64,000 nucleotides of DNA, taken from NCBI GenBank assembly GCA_963765875.1, contig CAVXYK010000004.1:1-64000 (forward strand), read 5' to 3'. The notes beneath the pieces are model-generated. The model saw nothing but the letters and a program-made list of their open reading frames with translations. It had not been told where the DNA came from and made no database searches. The stretch's first letter is position 1. Every line of letters begins with the position of its first letter. Both the position numbers and the translations under genes were made by a program. The stretch comes from JAWKOK01 sp963765875 (lineage in GTDB: Bacteria; Chloroflexota; Anaerolineae; Caldilineales; Caldilineaceae). Below, one piece after another: positions 29,790 to 39,604 of the stretch.

Positions 29790-30617
29790 ATGGCAGGTAT
29801 CGGCAAGTCAACCTTCAAGACCGATCCGGTCATCGACAAGTTCAAAAGCGGAGAGGCTGCGGTGGGCGCCTGGCTCTCTCTCTGCTCGCCGGTCGCCGGT
29901 GAAGCCATGGCCCATATCGGCTTCGACTGGTTGGTGGCCGACACAGAGCACGCCCCCTGGGGTTTCGAAAACATGGTCAACACATTCCGCGCCGTTCAGT
30001 TGGGCGGCGCTGTGCCCATGGCACGCGTGCCATGGAATGACACCGTCTGGATCCAGCGTACCTTGGACGCCGGTGCTCTGGGCCTAGTCGTGCCGATGGT
30101 CAATACGCGGGCCGACGCAGAAGGCGTGGTCGGCAACATGCGCTATGCTACCAAGGGCCAGCGCAGCTACGGCGGCAGTCGTGTGGCGGCCTATATCGAG
30201 GATGATTACCGCACTTGGACTGAAGAGAATTTGGCCGTCATGGTGATGATCGAGACGGTGGAAGCCGTGGAGAACGCTGAAGCCATTCTTTCCGTCGACG
30301 GCGTGGTCGGCTGTTTCATCGGCCCGGCGGACCTGGCGCTCTCCATGGGTGTCAGTCCATCGGATGTCGGCCCCGGCACGGAGCACGAAGCAGCGATTTT
30401 GGCCGTGCTGGCGGCCTGTCAGAAAACGGGCAAGGTCGCGGGCAAACATTGTTACGACGGCGCCGAAGTGACCCGTCGAATCGGGCAGGGATTCCAATTC
30501 CTGGCCCTCTCCAGCGACGCCGGCCTCATGGGCGCGGGTGCGCGCCGGGAATTCGCCGCCGTCGATTTCAGCGGACAGCGCGCAGAAAGCGGCGAAGAAA
30601 GCGGCACTCTCTACTGA
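29790..30617 (+). CDS. HpcH/HpaI family aldolase
   Basis: 275 residues from the ATG at 29790, which has GAAAGGAAG upstream. GAWLSLCSPVAGEAMAHIGF opens the TIM barrel, VADTEHAPW holds the active-site His, ALGLVVPMVNTRADAE and VMIETVEAVENAEAI supply the metal-binding Glu, and GCFIGPADLALSMG the Asp ligand. Such enzymes cleave 2-keto-3-deoxy sugar acids to pyruvate plus an aldehyde. It is followed 155 nt later by a sugar-isomerase-like gene, which suggests a sugar-acid route. Confidence 0.92.
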   Translation: MAGIGKSTFKTDPVIDKFKSGEAAVGAWLSLCSPVAGEAMAHIGFDWLVADTEHAPWGFENMVNTFRAVQLGGAVPMARVPWNDTVWIQRTLDAGALGLVVPMVNTRADAEGVVGNMRYATKGQRSYGGSRVAAYIEDDYRTWTEENLAVMVMIETVEAVENAEAILSVDGVVGCFIGPADLALSMGVSPSDVGPGTEHEAAILAVLAACQKTGKVAGKHCYDGAEVTRRIGQGFQFLALSSDAGLMGAGARREFAAVDFSGQRAESGEESGTLY

Positions 30618-30772
30618 TGGACTAGCTGGAAGACGTAGCCTCAACATGCTTGCAATGCAGCGCTTTGCTCAGCCAGACGGATTACCAGATCCGTCCTACA
30701 TGCCCGTCGCCTCATTGCCGCCAGGCCAAGCAGGAGAATATCCTGCATCAAACGGACCCAGAGGAGAGAACG

Positions 30773-32246
30773 ATGAACAACGAACAACAGACCCCGCTAC
30801 ATAAAGCCAAGATCGGCGTCTTCGGAATCGGTCTGGCCGCCTACTGGCCTCAATTCGAAGGGCTTAAAGAGCGACTTGAGGGGTATCAGCAACGAGTCGA
30901 AGAACGCATTGCCGGGATGGGGGCTGAGGTCGTATCGGCAGGGCTGGTCGACACGGCCCCGGCAGCACAGCAGGCCGGGGACCTCTTTGCCCAAGCCAAT
31001 GTGGACATGATCGTCTGCTACGTCGGGACCTACGCCACGTCCTCACAGGTGCTGCCTGCGGTGCAGCGCCGCAAGGCGCCCGTGCTGATTCTGAATCTCC
31101 AGCCGGCCGCGTCGCTCGACTATCCGAACACCGACACTGCTGAGTGGTTGGCCAATTGTTGCGCCTGCTGCGTGCCCGAGATTTCCAACGCCTTCGCACG
31201 CAGCCGCATCCAGTTCAATGTGGTCTCCGGGTTGCTGGATCCTGTTGAAGGAGCGGCCAATGGTTACTTTGAGCGGGCCTGGCAGGAGATCGAAGAGTGG
31301 GTTGTGGCCGCAGGTATTTTGCGGACGCTCAACTACAGCCGCATCGGATTCCTGGGCCACACCTATCCGGGCATGCTCGACATGTACTCAGACTTCACCA
31401 TGCACCATGCCCAGCTCGGCGCCCATATCGAAGTGTTGGAAATGGACGACCTGCATGAACGGGTGAACAACGCGCCCGAAGAGGCAATACAAGCCAAGAT
31501 CACCGAGATCGCCACCGTCTTTGAAGTCGCTGAGCCGGGGAAAGACAAGATCGCCATGCCGGTCACCGACGAGGCGTTGCACTGGTCCGCCCAGGTTGCC
31601 GTAGGGCTGGACGGCCTGGTGCGTGACTTCGACCTCAACGGGCTGACCTACTACTATCGGGGGCTCAACGGCAACGAAAACGAAGCGCTTGGCGCTGCGC
31701 TGATTGTGGGCAATTCACTGCTGACGGCCCAAGGCGTGCCGGCCTCCGGCGAGGGCGATCTCAAGACATGTCTGGCCATGCTCATCATGGATCGGTTGGG
31801 CGCCGGCGGTTCCTACACCGAATTCTACGCCATGGACTTTGTCGATGCGTTTCATTCTGATGGGTCACGATGGTCCCGGCCATGTGGCCATCAGCAGTGG
31901 AAAGCCCCTGCTACGCGGGCTGGGGCTCTTCCACGGGAAACGGGGCGTGGGCCTGTCGGTGGAGTTCAACGTCAAGACCGGTCCGGTCACGATCTTGGGC
32001 ATGACGCAGACGGCAGACGGCCGGCTCAAGATGATGGCCGCGGAGGGTGAATCAATCCCTGGCGACCGCATGGCGATTGGCAACACAAATTCACGCATTC
32101 GCTTCGGCCTGGACCCGGCCGAGTTCATGAACCGCTGGGCGGAAGCAGGCCCCACTCACCATTGTGCGCTGGGCATCGGTCACCAAATCGGCAAGATTCG
32201 CAAGCTAGCACGCCTGCTGGATATCGAGCTTGTCGTGGTGGGCTAG
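30773..32246 (+). pseudogene. L-fucose/L-arabinose isomerase-like protein, one frameshift
   Basis: About 490 residues when joined. IGVFGIGLAAYWPQFEGLKE is the N-terminal Rossmann-like start, VDMIVCYVGTYATSSQVLPA follows, and the C-terminal domain has LTYYYRGLNGNENEALGAAL, then FILMGHDGPGHVAISSGKPL after a frameshift near 31846 (one extra base). These isomerases interconvert aldoses and ketoses with a divalent metal; the His of MGHDGPGH and upstream Glu residues are the expected ligands. Start 30773 has GAGGAG 6 nt upstream. A short relic of a second copy lies at 35556-35660. Confidence 0.82.
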
Positions 32247-32307
32247 ACGGCTTAACTTGACACGATCGTCAACGATATCTCAGCGACTCACATGTGAAAA
32301 CCCTTTT

Positions 32308-32620
32308 TTGGCACAGATTCACACAGATGAAAACAAGAGCAAGATGAGACACAGATAGTGCCGGCCATTTGCTGGATGACTCGAAAGCATGTGTGAAAAA
32401 TAGGCCTTGAGCCGTGTGAGTCTGTGGCAAATTCCTCTCCAAAGCGTCTCATCCCCAGACCTTGCGCTTTCGGGCGCAAGGTCTGTCCTTCTCCACTCGG
32501 TGGAGAGGAACGCGAAGCCCCCGTCCAGGAGGCGGAGCAGGGTGAGGCGGGGAACACTGCAATCGTTTTAATCTGGCTCAATTCATTTGGGTGTGTTGGC
32601 GCGTTGCGCCAACACACCCA
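32308..32620. repeat. intergenic hairpins, including second copy of the GTGTGTTGGCGC palindrome
   Basis: The gap between convergent genes holds three things: an imperfect inverted repeat of CACAGATTCACACAGAT type (32308-32430), an 11-bp hairpin AGACCTTGCGC / GCGCAAGGTCT (32457-32484), and a perfect 15-bp hairpin TGGGTGTGTTGGCGC with 3-nt loop (32588-32620). The last is the same palindrome as at 20055-20094. No gene is visible here. Confidence 0.6.
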
Positions 32621-32779
32621 TTTATTCGCCTTGACGATCTCCGGTCTCTTGATTACCCTGCTACCCGCCTATCGCCCGGGGCCCAAATCAAAACCCAGCA
32701 GAAAACAGCAGCATTTCGGTTGAGCGGCCTGGCTGGGGCTTCAACAGAATTGGTTCGCGCTTACTTCCCCTCCAGCAAC

Positions 32780-33097
32780 CTATCCGTCTGCGAGAAACTT
32801 GCCGCTCGCTACTTCACGATCGTCCCAGTTCCAGTATGTACGATATGGAAGGTGCTTCTGATTGAATGGGTAGAAAAACCAAACATCAAAGTCTTTCACG
32901 CCATTAACTTTGTCATGGTAGTGCATTGCTGATCCTTGACATAGCGCAACAGCTAACGGTTCTTGGATATTGTATAGCTGTTTCCACTTGCTACCGCGTC
33001 CAGTCAGGAAGTACTCATATAGGCGTTTGACGCTACCTGAATAGAGCTCTTTAAGATCACTATCTGTCAGGGGCTCAAGGGAGCGCTCGATTTCCAT
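32780..33097 (-). CDS. conserved protein of unknown function, probably C-terminally truncated
   Basis: 105 residues from the ATG at 33097 (GAGG 6 nt upstream). Recognisable features are MEIERSLEPLTDSDLKELY, EPLAVALCQGSAMHYHDK and DFDVWFFYPFNQKHLPYRT; I recall longer relatives that continue with a GRRVD-type segment. Here the frame stops soon after NWDDREVASGKF, and neither other frame restores the missing part. No catalytic site can be named. It follows a DUF6998-type gene on the same strand. Confidence 0.6.
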   Translation of the reverse strand: MEIERSLEPLTDSDLKELYSGSVKRLYEYFLTGRGSKWKQLYNIQEPLAVALCQGSAMHYHDKVNGVKDFDVWFFYPFNQKHLPYRTYWNWDDREVASGKFLADG

Positions 33098-33201
33098 TGC
33101 TGCCTCACAAAAATACAATGCTGCCGCTGTGGCGCCAGCGACTGGAGAATACGGACGCAAAGAAAACGCGTCCGCTGTCGTCCGTCGCCTGCACCGGTTC
33201 G

Positions 33202-33740
33202 CTAGACATCAGTCACCATGGAACTGAACAAGCGTAGCAGATGGCGTTGATCTTGATGCAACGGGAGAGCGGGATTGATTTGGGTTGGGTATATCTCTGC
33301 CTGGTCCCACTGCGCCCCGATCACGCTGGTTGCATAGTGAATTTTCACGCCACGGAGGCGCAAATGTTCCAACAGTTGTTCGGAGTTAAATAAAAAAACC
33401 CGGTCAATGGCCCATAGCCTTGCGTCGCTACGAGAGGTCACCGACGTGGCCTTCGGACCTGTAAGCACCAAGAAGTAGTCTGGTAGGGCATCTTGGCGGA
33501 TGTCGAGCATCCCCTCTCGTTTGCCGTAAACTTGATGTTCACTGTCTGCCCGTGGAGTGGACCTGAGGAAAACGCCCCGTCGAAACCTTTCGTCACGGCA
33601 GATTCTTCCAGACGAATATCGAACACTTTCGAGGCAATATACTCGCCAATATGACCAATTTGCGCCGGGCGATCGATGATCTCGGTAATGCGGCGGGCAA
33701 TGCTATTGCGGTCCCGGATCAATTTAGCCAGATCGCGCAT
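33202..33740 (-). pseudogene. DUF6998-type protein, one frameshift
   Basis: MRDLAKLIRDRNSIARRITE begins the protein; GHIGEYIASKVFDIRLEESA and FDGAFSSGPLHGQTVNIKF match a DUF6998 domain, which resembles restriction-endonuclease-like folds in layout (K-G-x-D ... V-x-I-K). One base is missing near 33524; the rest continues as KREGMLDIRQDALPDYFLVL and ends LLRLFSSMVTDV. A TTG start at 33809 with the same frame is possible. Joined length about 180 residues. Function unknown; a nuclease-like core is inference. Confidence 0.65.
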
Positions 33741-33943
33741 ATCCTGCAAAGTTGCCTCCCATCCCCATAGTTCAACGGAATACGGATAATGCGGCGCAGA
33801 AAAAGCCAATTCTGTTGCCGCTGCCGATGATTGTTCAGAACAGCTATCAAAGTAGTCCTAATTGTAGCCAACGTTCCAGGAGACAACAAGAGGGTCAAGT
33901 GCAAATTCCAGCGACAGTTGTTGAATCGTGCGGTTGCAGACAA

Positions 33944-33971
33944 AAGCCCTGCCTTTGCGGAGGCAGGGCTT
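33944..33971. terminator. 11-bp hairpin
   Basis: AAGCCCTGCCT (33944-33954) pairs with AGGCAGGGCTT (33961-33971) across a 6-nt loop. On the minus strand the stem is followed by TTTTG. No minus-strand gene ends here in the present sequence, so it may be left from a lost gene. The surrounding 33741-34157 holds nothing else recognisable. Confidence 0.45.
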
Positions 33972-34157
33972 GGCTTTGGGCTGGTTTCGATTCTATGCGG
34001 GGGAAAAAGCGGTCGAAGGCGTTGAAAGAAGCTGTGTGACCTGATAGACTGTCTCTATCACCAACGTCTCACAGATTGCGACAGATAGGAACAGCCAAGC
34101 CACAAGACAGCCTCTCTTGCGCGAAACTGACGCAGGGAGCGGAGAGGAACCATCGAC

Positions 34158-34265
34158 ATGACAGGAGAAGAGCTGTTGGCCCTGATCGACCAGGCGAAGC
34201 GAGAAGCGTGGACCGAGCTCGATTTCAAATGGCGTTGTACGCTCGGTCTTCGCCAAACGCAATGA
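34158..34265 (+). pseudogene. relic of a leucine-rich-repeat protein N-terminus
   Basis: A 35-codon frame starting MTGEELLALIDQAKREAWTE LDF (split here) resembles the conserved N-terminus of large LRR or Roc-COR proteins of Chloroflexota and Cyanobacteria, where a ...ELLALIxxAxxEGWTELDL... segment leads into the first repeat. After LDF the similarity stops and a TGA follows. Interpreted as the remaining 5' end of a deleted gene. Confidence 0.4.
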
Positions 34266-34375
34266 CATGATCGAAGAGGGTGCGCTGAAGTAGGGGCCTG
34301 GTCGATCTGACGGCCCAGCGAGCATTTGAAAAGAACCGACATCGATATTTTCTCAGCATGCGAATGGAGGCATCC

Positions 34376-35488
34376 ATGAATCAGACCGCCGATCCGTTGC
34401 AATCGCACTTTCCAGCCCCGGAATCAGAAGGGGGCTGGCGAAGGCTGGAAGATCCTGCTCAAGTGCGGGCAGTTGCCGGCATCGACGCCCAGGCGCTGCT
34501 GCCGGCCCGCGCCTGGAACCGCCAGTTTGACGTACCTTCCTCGGTGGTCATCATCCGCCGCGGACATCTGGTGGCCGAGTGGTACGAAAACGGCGCCGGC
34601 CCTGAGACGCGCTTCAACATCCACTCCTGCACCAAGTCACTCACCGGCACCGCCTTCGGCATCGTCTTGGACGACGTGCGCAGTGGGCGCATCCCCGGTG
34701 ATGTCGATCTCGACAGCCCTGCGTACGCATATATCCCGGCCGGACACCCATTGACCGATCCAGGCAAGGAGCGCATCACACTGCGCCATCTGCTCTCTAT
34801 GTCTTCCGGGATCCCCGGCGAAAGCGTTGGCGTCTTCGGCGTGCATACATCGCCGGACGTCGATCCCTTTGCTGCTGCGCTGGGTTTCCATCCGGTGTTG
34901 GCCCGCGATTCTGAGGCTGAGGTATGGGTCTCTCAGCTCGCCGCCGAGCCCGGCAGCCACTGGGACTACTCCGACCCCGCCTTCGCGCATCTGTCACTGG
35001 CCTTCCAAGGGATCGCCGGTCAGGAACTGGCTCAGTTCATGGACGAACGGGTCTTTGGTCCCATCGGCATCGAGTCCCTCACCTGGGATTCGATGGGGCT
35101 GGAGGATGGAAGCGCCGGCGTCCACACGATGCCCTACTCGGGCATCCATATCTCTGCGCGTGAGATGGCGCGCATCGGCTATCTCATGCTGCGCGGCGGA
35201 AGGTGGGCAGGCCGATCACTCGTCCCGCAATGGTGGATCGAACTGAGCACGCGAACGTCCCAAGCGTCCAATCCCCGCTACGGGTTGACCTGGTGGGTGA
35301 ATACCCAGGGTACCCTGTGGCCGGACGCCTCGCCGGACGCGTTCTCTGCCCTGGGCTACAACTGCAACCTGTGCACCGTGATCCCTTCGCTGGATCTGGT
35401 GATCGTGCGCCTGGGGGCCGGCCCAACCGATTCCACCGAGAATATTGCACCACCCTTCATCGCCGCGATTGTGGAGGCTGCGATGTAG
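34376..35488 (+). CDS. serine hydrolase, beta-lactamase/class C type
   Basis: 370 residues from the ATG at 34376, 5 nt after GGAGG. The nucleophile motif SxxK is SCTKSLTG, and HLLSMSSGIPG is the usual following segment. DYSDPAFAHLS occupies the Y-x-N position with Asp in place of Asn. ISAREMARIGYLMLRGGRW and YGLTWWVN complete the family pattern. No signal peptide, so cytoplasmic; probably an esterase or amidase and not a beta-lactamase in function. Confidence 0.9.
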   Translation: MNQTADPLQSHFPAPESEGGWRRLEDPAQVRAVAGIDAQALLPARAWNRQFDVPSSVVIIRRGHLVAEWYENGAGPETRFNIHSCTKSLTGTAFGIVLDDVRSGRIPGDVDLDSPAYAYIPAGHPLTDPGKERITLRHLLSMSSGIPGESVGVFGVHTSPDVDPFAAALGFHPVLARDSEAEVWVSQLAAEPGSHWDYSDPAFAHLSLAFQGIAGQELAQFMDERVFGPIGIESLTWDSMGLEDGSAGVHTMPYSGIHISAREMARIGYLMLRGGRWAGRSLVPQWWIELSTRTSQASNPRYGLTWWVNTQGTLWPDASPDAFSALGYNCNLCTVIPSLDLVIVRLGAGPTDSTENIAPPFIAAIVEAAM

Positions 35489-35555
35489 GCGCCGTTCTGC
35501 GCAGTACGGGTTCGAAATTGGAATTGAGGAGACAATCACGAGGCGTAAGTAAAAT

Positions 35556-35660
35556 GAGCGCATCCCAGAGAGCGAATTCGGCGTCTTTGGGATCGGGCCC
35601 GGGGTTTACAGGCCACAAGTTGACCGCCTGAAATATCGCTTGGAAGGCTACCCCAAGTAA
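35556..35660 (+). pseudogene. 5' relic of a second L-fucose isomerase-like gene
   Basis: A 35-codon frame without its own start reads ...EFGVFGIGPGVYRPQVDRLK and YRLEGYPK before a TAA. It aligns with the N-terminus of the isomerase at 30773 (IGVFGIGLAAYWPQFEGLKE, RLEGY). It lies directly before the ribosome site of the Ldh-family gene, so a second isomerase gene was deleted between its N-terminus and that gene. Confidence 0.6.
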
Positions 35661-35673
35661 AGGAGACAGAGCC

Positions 35674-36721
35674 ATGCCCACCATTCAACACGCACCGCTG
35701 CCGCGACTTCGGCGCGGCCATCTTTGCGGCCACCGGCCTACCGGCCGATCAATGCCGGGTCGCCATTGATCATTTGGTCGATGCGAATTTGACCGGACAC
35801 GATTCCCACGGCGTCATCCGTCTGCCCGGCTACGTCAAGCAGTTGCTGAACGGCGATATCCAGCCGGTGGGCAACCACAAGATCGTGCGCGAACGACCGG
35901 CGTCGATGGTGGTCGACGCCAACAAGGGCTTTGGCATTGTTCTCGCCCGCCAGGTCATGCAGTGGGCTGTCGACCGAGCCCAGCAACACACGCTGGGCGC
36001 AGTCGCAGTCCACAACAGCAGCCACATCGGTCGCCTGGGCGACTTCCCGCCGCTGGCCGCGGCCCAGGATTGCATCGGCGTGCTGATGTTGAACGGCGGG
36101 GCCAACTTCGTGGCCCCGTTCGGCGGCACAGGCCGGCGGCTGCCGCCCAATCCGCTGGCCATCAGCGTGCCCACACCCAGCGGCGAGCCCATGGTACTCG
36201 ACATGACCACCAGCATGGCGGCCGGCGGCAAGGTCGCGGTCTATGCGGCGCGGGGCCAGGCCGTGCCGGAGGGCTGGCTGGTGGATGCGAAGGGCAGGAG
36301 CGTGACCGAGTCGCGCCGCTTCACGGGCGACAACCCGGTGGCCATGCTGCCATTGGGGGGTCCTGTGGGCTACAAGGGGTACGGTCTGGCCATGATGGTC
36401 GACGCCATTGCCGGCGGGCTCTCGTGGGCCGGTTGCAGCACCGCCGCACCGACCCGCGGAGGCTGCGGCTACCTTGCATTGGCCATCAAGATCGAGAGCT
36501 TCATCGACCCTGACGAGTACAAGGCGGAGATCGGTGCACTCATCGACTGGGTGAAGTCGTCGCCCAAGATGCCGGGCCACGATCGTATCTACTACCCAGG
36601 CGAAATCGAGGCCGAAACCCGTGCTCGACGAGAAATTGATGGCCTCTTCATCGAGCAGGAGACCTGGGAGGCCATTCTGGCTTCAGCAGCCAGTGTCGGC
36701 GTTGAGGGGGACCTCACGTGA
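35674..36721 (+). pseudogene. Ldh-family (malate/L-lactate-type) oxidoreductase, frameshift near start
   Basis: The start MPTIQHAPL at 35674 follows AAAGGAGA. One extra base near 35701 shifts the frame, and the rest reads RDFGAAIFAATGLPADQCRV then DANLTGHDSHGVIRLPGYVK, the conserved substrate-binding His region. AVAVHNSSHIGRLGDF and LAISVPTPSGEPMVLDMTTS are the NAD-binding signatures. Joined length about 349 residues. An internal translation start at 35774 would give a 315-residue product. The family uses NAD(P) to oxidise 2-hydroxy acids such as ureidoglycolate, malate or 2,3-diketogulonate; the substrate is open. It fits the sugar-acid theme of the preceding genes. Confidence 0.8.
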
Positions 36722-36969
36722 CGCCGGCCGGCGAATGTGAGTGAGCAAGAGCGCAGACCAGGTTTAGGATGGGGTGAAACGGAAAGCGAAGCGGCCTTGA
36801 TGTGATCGAGCATCTTGCCACACTGTCGGAACAAACCAGTAAGGCGACAATGTCTGTCATGAGCGATTGACCCAGATGATGATCGGACTTTGGTCGGTTT
36901 TGATCTCATCTTATTCAATCACTCTTTTCATGCCAATTATTATCGAACCATAAACCCAGTATTGAAATC

Positions 36970-38737
36970 ATGACAAAGACCTATCCAGAAGATTTCATAG
37001 CCGCTTGGGCTGAGACAGTGCTGGCAACGCCGCAGGGCTTCGACCTCTGGCATCGGCAGGTGGAGTCCTATCGAGTCGCGTGGCAACTGGATGCAGCCTT
37101 GTGCCTGATCTGTGAGGCCAAACGACTGAACCTGCCGAACCCAGCGTATTCAATGGTCCTGCAAAATGAGGCAATGATCTATACTCAGGCAGGCGATTGG
37201 ACCAGGGCGGTGAAGACGCTAATCCAAGCTATTGACCGACTGGAGGATACCCCGTACGTGGTCGAAGGGCTTGGACTGCTATTGGATTTGGGGATGATAT
37301 TACGACTACAAGGCAATACCGCCGGCGCGGAAGCGGCCCATGAACAAGCACTGGAACTGGCAGAGCAGATCGAAAATGAGTCATTTCGGGCGGAAGCTCT
37401 GGCCCAATTGGGGTTAACCGAACTCCATCAAGAGAGATTTACCGCCGCAATTGATCACTTTGAACGGGCACTGGTCCTTTTGGAGCAGACCGATGCGGTG
37501 GCTGATATGGCCCGAGTACTGAACCACCTGGGTGACAGTTATCGGCGCATGTAGCAACTGGGGAAAGCGCAGGAACGGCTTGAGATTGCCCTTCAATTGA
37601 TACCGAATGATGAGGAAAACATCCATCTAAAGGCCCAGATCACCAGCAATCTGGGATCAGTGATGTTTGAACAGGGAGACCTGATCCAGGCAGAAGGGCT
37701 GTGGTCTGCTGGTCTAGTGCAGATAGAAAGCACTGGCGCTATCTTCGATAAAATCGGACTACTGAACAATCTGGGTGGCCTGGCCTTCGAGCAGAAGCGC
37801 TACGCGGATGCACTGACCTTGTTTCAAGAGAGTCTCGCCTTGGCCGACGAGTTGGGCGATGATCGGGGCAGAAAAGAAGCTGTAGCTAACCTTGCCCTGA
37901 CGCTGAAGGTCTCCGGAAACGAACACGCGTCGAATGCTTGACGCCGGAAGAGATGCTGCCGATATGGATGAATTTGCCTACGATATCGAATATCTACGTC
38001 TACAGGTACTGGTCAATGAGGATGAAGGGCTGGGCAAATGGGAGATGTATTTCGATGTCATGCGAGAGGATTACATGCTAGATGAATGCCATCGTCTTCT
38101 GGCTGCTGCCAAAGGGTGGGACCTTACTCAAGAAGGGCGAGCTCGAGTCAGAGAGGAGGAGGCATTACTGGCCATTCACGTTCATGATCTCCCTAGGGCC
38201 GGAGAGTTGCTTTCAGGACTTCTGGCCCAATACCGAATCATGCAGGACAGACATGGTGAGGCACGCACGTTCGGGCATTTAGGTATGTTGGCAAATATGC
38301 AAGGCAATTTAGGGGATGCTGAGAAATATGCCCAACAATCTCAGATGATATTTGAAGAGTTGGGCGACGAGGTGAATGTGGCCATCGGCCTTTTTAATCT
38401 GGGCAATCTCAAAGACGACCAAGCAGAGTTTGTCCAGGTGGAAGAGTATTACCGAAGAGCATTGACGCAATACAGGATCTTGGAGCGGCCAGATGGGCAA
38501 GCTGCAACATTGAACGGATTAGCATCGACCCTGCGTTCTCTGGGACGTTGGGAGGAATCGGCGCAATTGTACCGATCATCCATAGCCATTTATCGAGATT
38601 TGGATGACCTCCACGATGTGGCAACCAGTTTGCACAACGCCGCGATAATCGACCAGTTTCAAGGCAAGTGAACAGAGGCAGAAGAGCGTTTTCATGAAGC
38701 TTTGGCCCTTTTGCAGGAGATGGAGGCCTGTCGGCAA
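36970..38737 (+). pseudogene. tetratricopeptide-repeat gene, two nonsense codons and a frameshift
   Basis: A run of TPR units (for example AEAAHEQALELAEQIENESF, AIDHFERALVLLEQTDAVAD, YADALTLFQESLALADELGD, AEKYAQQSQMIFEELGDEVN). The frame is cut by TAG at 37552 and TGA at 38669, both followed by TPR-coding sequence in the same frame, and by a shift near 37930. The N-terminus MTKTYPEDFIAAWAETVLAT is not recognised. The 3' end runs in frame into an IstB relic at 38723. TPR arrays of this type commonly form the C-terminal sensor part of STAND or LuxR-type regulators, but no ATPase or DNA-binding part remains. Several independent lesions show true decay. Confidence 0.75.
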
Positions 38738-39151
38738 CAGTATCGGGTCCGTTTCTACAACACGGCAGCCCTGGTCAACGAACTCATCAGCGCTCAAGAG
38801 GAGCAGCGCTTTGGCAAAGTGCTGGAGACAGCCTTGCGGCACAAACTGATTGTGTTGGACGAGTTGGGTTTCATTCCCTTGAGCAACAAAGGCGCACAAC
38901 TGATCTTCCAGTTCTGTTCAGCGCTCTACGAACGGGTCTCGCTCATGGTGACCACCAACCTCACGTTCGCTGACTGGACCCAGGTCTTTGGCGATGAGCG
39001 TCTGACCTTGGCCTTGCTGGACCGCTTGACGCACAAGGCGCACATCATCGAGTTCACGGGCGAGTCATATCGTTTTCGCCAACGGATGCAACGACAGCAG
39101 CAACCCCTGGCGGCAACTGAAATGGCGACAAGTCGAGAGGAGGAAACATAG
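38723..39151 (+). pseudogene. istB: IS21-type IstB ATPase, 5' truncated
   Basis: Begins at EACRQ and continues YRVRFYNTAALVNELISAQE, LIVLDELGFIPLS (Walker B) and LMVTTNLTFADWTQVFGDER, ending SREEET. The Walker A part and about the first 110 residues are missing. The reading frame joins the TPR gene without a break, so a hybrid protein could be made from internal starts. IstB is the ATP-dependent helper of the IS21 transposase; no IstA remains. Confidence 0.82.
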
Positions 39152-39504
39152 TGGCCTACGAAGGAATGCCCGTGGTCCGCAACGGCGCCCTGCTCCTGCC
39201 CGATTCGACCGATCCCATTCAGGTGGATTCAGCGCACTGGTTTGCTTGGCTGGACGAGGCTCACCACTTCAGCTATATGTCCACCCGAAGCAGCTATCGC
39301 ATGACCGTGCGCAAGGAGAAGCGACGACACGATCTTCACTGGTATGCCTACCTCAAAGAAGCGGGAAAGTTACACAACGCCTACATGGGGTGTTCTTCCA
39401 GGGTAACGACCGAACGTTTGGAACAGGTTATTCAGCAGTTGATGGAGAAATCACGACAGTTCCGTCGACAATGCCAGAATGAACCAAAGGCAGAGCGAAC
39501 CTGA
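39151..39504 (+). CDS. accessory ORF of the IS21-type element, LuxR-N-terminal-like
   Basis: 117 residues with a GTG start that overlaps the istB stop (ATAGTG), so it is translationally coupled to istB. NGALLLPDSTDPIQVDSAHW and MTVRKEKRRHDLHWYAYLKE resemble the short domain found at the N-terminus of some Chloroflexota LuxR regulators (pattern W-x-x-W-L ... F-T-x-R-K-E ... W-Y-A-Y ... G-K-L ... Y-L-G). A basic tail (KSRQFRRQCQNEPK) suggests nucleic-acid contact. Function unknown. Confidence 0.65.
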   Translation: MAYEGMPVVRNGALLLPDSTDPIQVDSAHWFAWLDEAHHFSYMSTRSSYRMTVRKEKRRHDLHWYAYLKEAGKLHNAYMGCSSRVTTERLEQVIQQLMEKSRQFRRQCQNEPKAERT

Positions 39505-39604
39505 CCAGGCAAAAGTGAGGATGGAGCTCACCCAACCTTTTCTTTTTTGTGGCCTACCACTATCGGGGGGATTTTTCGTCTTCGCTTGCAGTGCTTTTCC
39601 CCCT

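Noticed and set aside
35738..36580. 280-codon minus-strand frame opposite the Ldh-family gene
   Set aside because: His/Arg/Gly-rich shadow of a high-GC plus-strand gene with clear Rossmann and active-site motifs.
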